A stretch of DNA of 44,436 nucleotides from Tubiluchus corallicola (lineage: Eukaryota; Priapulida; Priapulimorpha; Priapulimorphida; Tubiluchidae): assembly GCA_030141605.1 (NCBI GenBank), contig JAQGDQ010000714.1, positions 64,001-108,436 on the forward strand. The letters run 5' to 3'. Below are positions 42,901 through 44,436 of this stretch, piece by piece; within the stretch, counting starts at the first letter, position 1; each line of letters begins with the position of its first letter. Under the pieces are notes generated by a model. It was not told where the DNA came from. It saw only the letters and a program-made list of their open reading frames with translations, and did no database searches. Position numbers and translations under genes: made by a program.

Positions 42901-43250
42901 TTTCTGAGGCGCACACCAAGAGTTAGAATGTTTTAATATAACTTATGGACAATGTGGGTCATTTGGTTGATACAGTCAATGCCACATCTTACACATGTTC
43001 TTGTATTTTCTTCAGAAGGTAGCCTTGAATGCTTTATTGTGAACCTACAATTTTTTGACACAACACCACAACTGATACACGCTGTGGGTTCGAGATTACA
43101 AGCACTATACTTACAGTAGTTATTATCGTTATTTACCTGCGCTTTTGCAGCAGACCACCGGGAAAATCCCGACCGCAGCAGAATCGCAAAGTCGCCGATT
43201 TCGTGAGGTATTTCGTGTATTAAAATCGCACATGTTGTAATCAGACCAAC
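39828..43250 (-). CDS. slc39a13: ZIP13-type zinc transporter (SLC39 family, LIV-1 group), last three exons
   Basis: The joined exons 43250-43137, 41085-40916 and 39903-39828 encode 119 residues and a stop. ZIP proteins move zinc or iron into the cytosol. ZIP13 and its close relative ZIP7 act from Golgi/ER-type membranes (family knowledge). Exon by exon the protein shows the TM5 motif [14 protein letters not shown], then [13 protein letters not shown], then [11 protein letters not shown] (TM6), [20 protein letters not shown] (TM7) and a final membrane segment [17 protein letters not shown]. The RSGFxRWSAAK segment favours ZIP13 over ZIP7. Introns are bounded by GT-AG, phases agree, and no residues appear missing between exons. 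The TM4 HNxxD motif and the N-terminus must lie beyond 44436. The middle exon is GC-rich against an AT-rich background. The introns hold a 5S-like sequence, HSE-like motifs, a LINE tail and a 121-bp array. Confidence 0.93.
40064..40182 (+). rRNA. 5S rRNA gene or full-length 5S-derived sequence
   Basis: About 119 nt aligns end to end with animal 5S rRNA: CTACGGCCATATCACGTTGA at the 5' end, GAAGTTAAGCAAC (A box), AGAGCCTGGTTAGTA, TGGATGGGTGACCGCC (C box) and ATACCGGGTGCTGTAGGCT at the 3' end. The two ends can pair as helix I. The internal RNA polymerase III promoter is therefore present. However, no T-run terminator follows (GGCTTGCGGGATG), so it may be a pseudogene or the head of a 5S-type SINE. 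It lies in the last ZIP13 intron, antisense to it. Confidence 0.85.
40183..40915. other. ZIP13 intron, remainder
   Basis: The first 80 bp after the 5S-like sequence are GC-rich (GGCGGAGGAGCTGCAC, CTAGAGGGCGGAGGAGG) and could be the body of a 5S-headed SINE. The rest is unremarkable. Confidence 0.4.
40916..41085 (-). CDS. slc39a13: ZIP13 penultimate exon
   Basis: 170 nt, acceptor TTTTTTAG, donor GTAAGA. It carries TM6, an extramembrane loop ([14 protein letters not shown]) and TM7 with the PFTSGG motif, ending DLMDEKRP. It leaves two bases of a codon completed by the terminal exon. Confidence 0.92.
41086..41324. other. ZIP13 intron; unassigned minus-strand frame 41160-41465
   Basis: A 101-codon minus frame (with [15 protein letters not shown]) crosses into the HSE-like cluster. 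It has no recognised motif and is opposed by an equally long plus frame, so it is not called as a gene. Confidence 0.3.
41325..41407. promoter_or_regulatory. cluster of heat-shock-element-like repeats
   Basis: Alternating GAA/TTC pentamers: GGAACATTGTAGAATGTTCC (41328-41347), AGAATGTTCTGGAAC (41371-41385, a perfect three-unit nGAAn/nTTCn array) and TAGAAGCTTCT (41394-41404). Heat-shock factor binds such arrays as a trimer. The cluster is intronic and no TATA-driven start was found beside it. A mobile-element origin is possible. Confidence 0.5.
41408..41755. other. ZIP13 intron, no gene seen
   Basis: It may contain the 5' part of the LINE 3' end that follows, but no coding motif remains. Confidence 0.3.
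41756..41928 (+). mobile_element. LINE 3' end with GGGCAG hairpin and ATGTCT tail
   Basis: Hairpin GGGCAGCAGACTTGATGACC ... GGTCTTTCGCTGCCC (41757-41799), then TGCATAATTTATCCTGAC and AGATAAATAAA, and the tail ATGTCTATGTCTATG. Same family as the minus copy at 27057-27207. The hairpin resembles that of the 12405/28118 copies. Confidence 0.75.
41950..42262. repeat. 121-bp tandem repeat, about 2.5 copies
   Basis: TGGCTTCA begins at 41971, 42092 and 42213 (spacing 121). Copies share ACAACCCAAAGTTATCATAA and TTCATTGATCAGTTTAATCC. Confidence 0.93.
42263..43136. other. ZIP13 intron, no gene seen
   Basis: Single-copy AT-rich intron. No repeat or exon was recognised. Confidence 0.4.
43137..43250 (-). 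CDS. slc39a13: ZIP13 exon with TM5 metal-binding motif
   Basis: 114 nt, 38 codons, phase 0 at both ends. Acceptor TTTTTAG, donor GTAAAT. It reads [20 protein letters not shown] and [18 protein letters not shown]. The two histidines and two glutamates of HEIPHE form part of the metal site in ZIP proteins. Confidence 0.95.
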
Positions 43251-43304
43251 CTAAAAACATAAATTTGTTCTAATTCTGTGTTTAACACAGTGAAATTATG
43301 AAAT

Positions 43305-43500
43305 TAGCATTCCAAAATTTACCAAATAAATATACACAGATGAAAGATGGAAGAATTTATAAAAAAATACTACAGCAAGAAAACCGAAAAGGGCACAACG
43401 TTTTAGTGCACCACTGTGAACCTGCTCTTTATAAACATCTAGGTCAAAGAGAAAAGGAGACAACACAGAAAATAAACAAACACTAATTTACTTTAATGTT
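43305..43500 (-). repeat. dispersed repeat, minus copy (inverse of 39104-39290)
   Basis: TTTACCAAATAAATATACAC, AGTGCACCACTGTGAACCTG and AATAAACAAACACTAATTTA are the reverse complement of the plus copy, with scattered changes. Together the two copies bracket the three ZIP13 exons. Confidence 0.75.
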
Positions 43501-43790
43501 AATATTATAAATGTAATAAAACTAAATAATGTTATAACACTAAAACTAAAAACAAAACAAAAACATGCAGAAAAAAACAAAATATCAAAAAAGTAACAGC
43601 AATATTAAGACTAAGTAGGTAACCTAAAAGTACAATTACTAGTAAACAGGCTACTGGTATACAAAACCAGATTAAAGCAAAAAGTTGTAATGTGATAAAC
43701 AAACAGCATTAAAGCAATAAAGCTACTTGTGTGTGAACCAAGTTATAGAATGTGAGCTTAAATACACTTGATAACACACTTTTGTGCACC
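43501..43790. other. no gene seen
   Basis: A-rich intronic or intergenic sequence before the CT microsatellite. Confidence 0.35.
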
Positions 43791-44058
<268 letters not shown>

Positions 44059-44436
44059 GCAGCTAACACACCACAAGAAGTTTATATATACAGATAAGTA
44101 CTAGCAAATGACTGCTGATATATATATATATATATGTATGTATATAGGAAAGAGAAAGATATATATATATATTATGAAAAGATATGGTAGATATGGTAGA
44201 TAAGTACTAGCAAATGACTGCTATATCTATATATATATATATATATATAGATATATATATATATAGCAGTCATTTGCTAGTACTTATCTACCATATCTTT
44301 TCATAATGTATATATATATATATATATATCCTTCTCTTTCCTATATACATACATATATATATATATCAGCAGTCATTTGCTAGTACTTATCTGTATATAT
44401 AAACTTCTTGTGGTGTGTTAGCTGCAGAGAGAGAGA
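44059..44436. repeat. large palindrome, centre near 44242, open at the window end
   Basis: GCAGCTAACACACCACAAGA at 44059 returns as TCTTGTGGTGTGTTAGCTGC ending at 44425, followed by GAGAGAGA that mirrors the preceding CTCTCTCT. Inside, AGATAAGTACTAGCAAATGA occurs twice on the left arm and its inverse twice on the right, separated by TA runs. The arms are near-identical apart from one duplicated ATATGGTAG on the left. Confidence 0.92.

Overview
This is eukaryotic DNA, almost certainly from an invertebrate animal. Single-copy coding sequence is sparse and split by introns with GT-AG sites. The rest is AT-rich and packed with tandem repeats, long dinucleotide microsatellites, short inverted-repeat DNA transposons and decayed non-LTR retrotransposons (LINEs). 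There are no bacterial operons, no CRISPR array and no tRNA. A 5S rRNA-like sequence is close to those I know from early-branching animals (sponges, cnidarians), but I cannot fix the phylum.

One gene is recognised with confidence. The last three coding exons of a ZIP13/SLC39A13-type zinc transporter lie on the minus strand (43137-43250, 40916-41085, 39828-39903). They join in frame, carry the transmembrane-5 metal motif HEIPHEIGD and end in a stop. Upstream exons must lie beyond the right edge. Its penultimate intron holds a 5S rRNA-like sequence on the opposite strand (40064-40182), and another intron holds a cluster of heat-shock-element-like GAA/TTC repeats (41325-41407). A second, less certain gene starts on the minus strand at 3311. 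It has a 31-codon first exon, a 24-nt micro-exon (2715-2738) and a short third exon. The joined peptide may open a RhoGAP-like domain, and the gene would run off the left edge. A third candidate is a pair of phase-compatible plus-strand exons at 10126-10229 and 10420-10490, with no family recognised.

Layout. 0-4.5 kb: four tandem arrays (periods 91, 28, 94 and about 84 bp) around the left gene; the 94-bp array repeats that gene's own start-codon region. 5-8.3 kb: a TTAA-flanked MITE, a reverse-transcriptase scrap, a (GA)n-carrying MITE and a hAT MITE with perfect 8-bp target duplication. 8.3-12.1 kb: two long minisatellites. 12.4-17.4 kb: LINE 3' ends, microsatellites and RT remnants. 18.1-18.8 kb: a foldback element. 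19.2-21.3 kb: an ATC-rich array, then a 43-bp minisatellite whose unit is a piece of the RT gene of the LINE fragment beside it. 21.4-26.2 kb: a run of six MITE-like elements. 26.4-31.3 kb: LINE tails, pogo/Tigger-like MITEs, a 0.6-kb direct duplication and 5S-like sequence. 32.9-33.3 kb: a deleted pogo/Tigger element that still encodes its transposase C-terminus. 35.9-38.1 kb: a 24-bp array and two more foldback elements. 39.1-43.5 kb: the ZIP exons, bracketed by inverted copies of one repeat. 43.8-44.4 kb: a (CT)n tract and a palindrome that continues past the window.

The most unusual themes are coding or start-codon sequence turned into minisatellites, foldback elements whose arms are themselves minisatellites, and a family of LINE 3' ends that share a hairpin but carry different short tail repeats.
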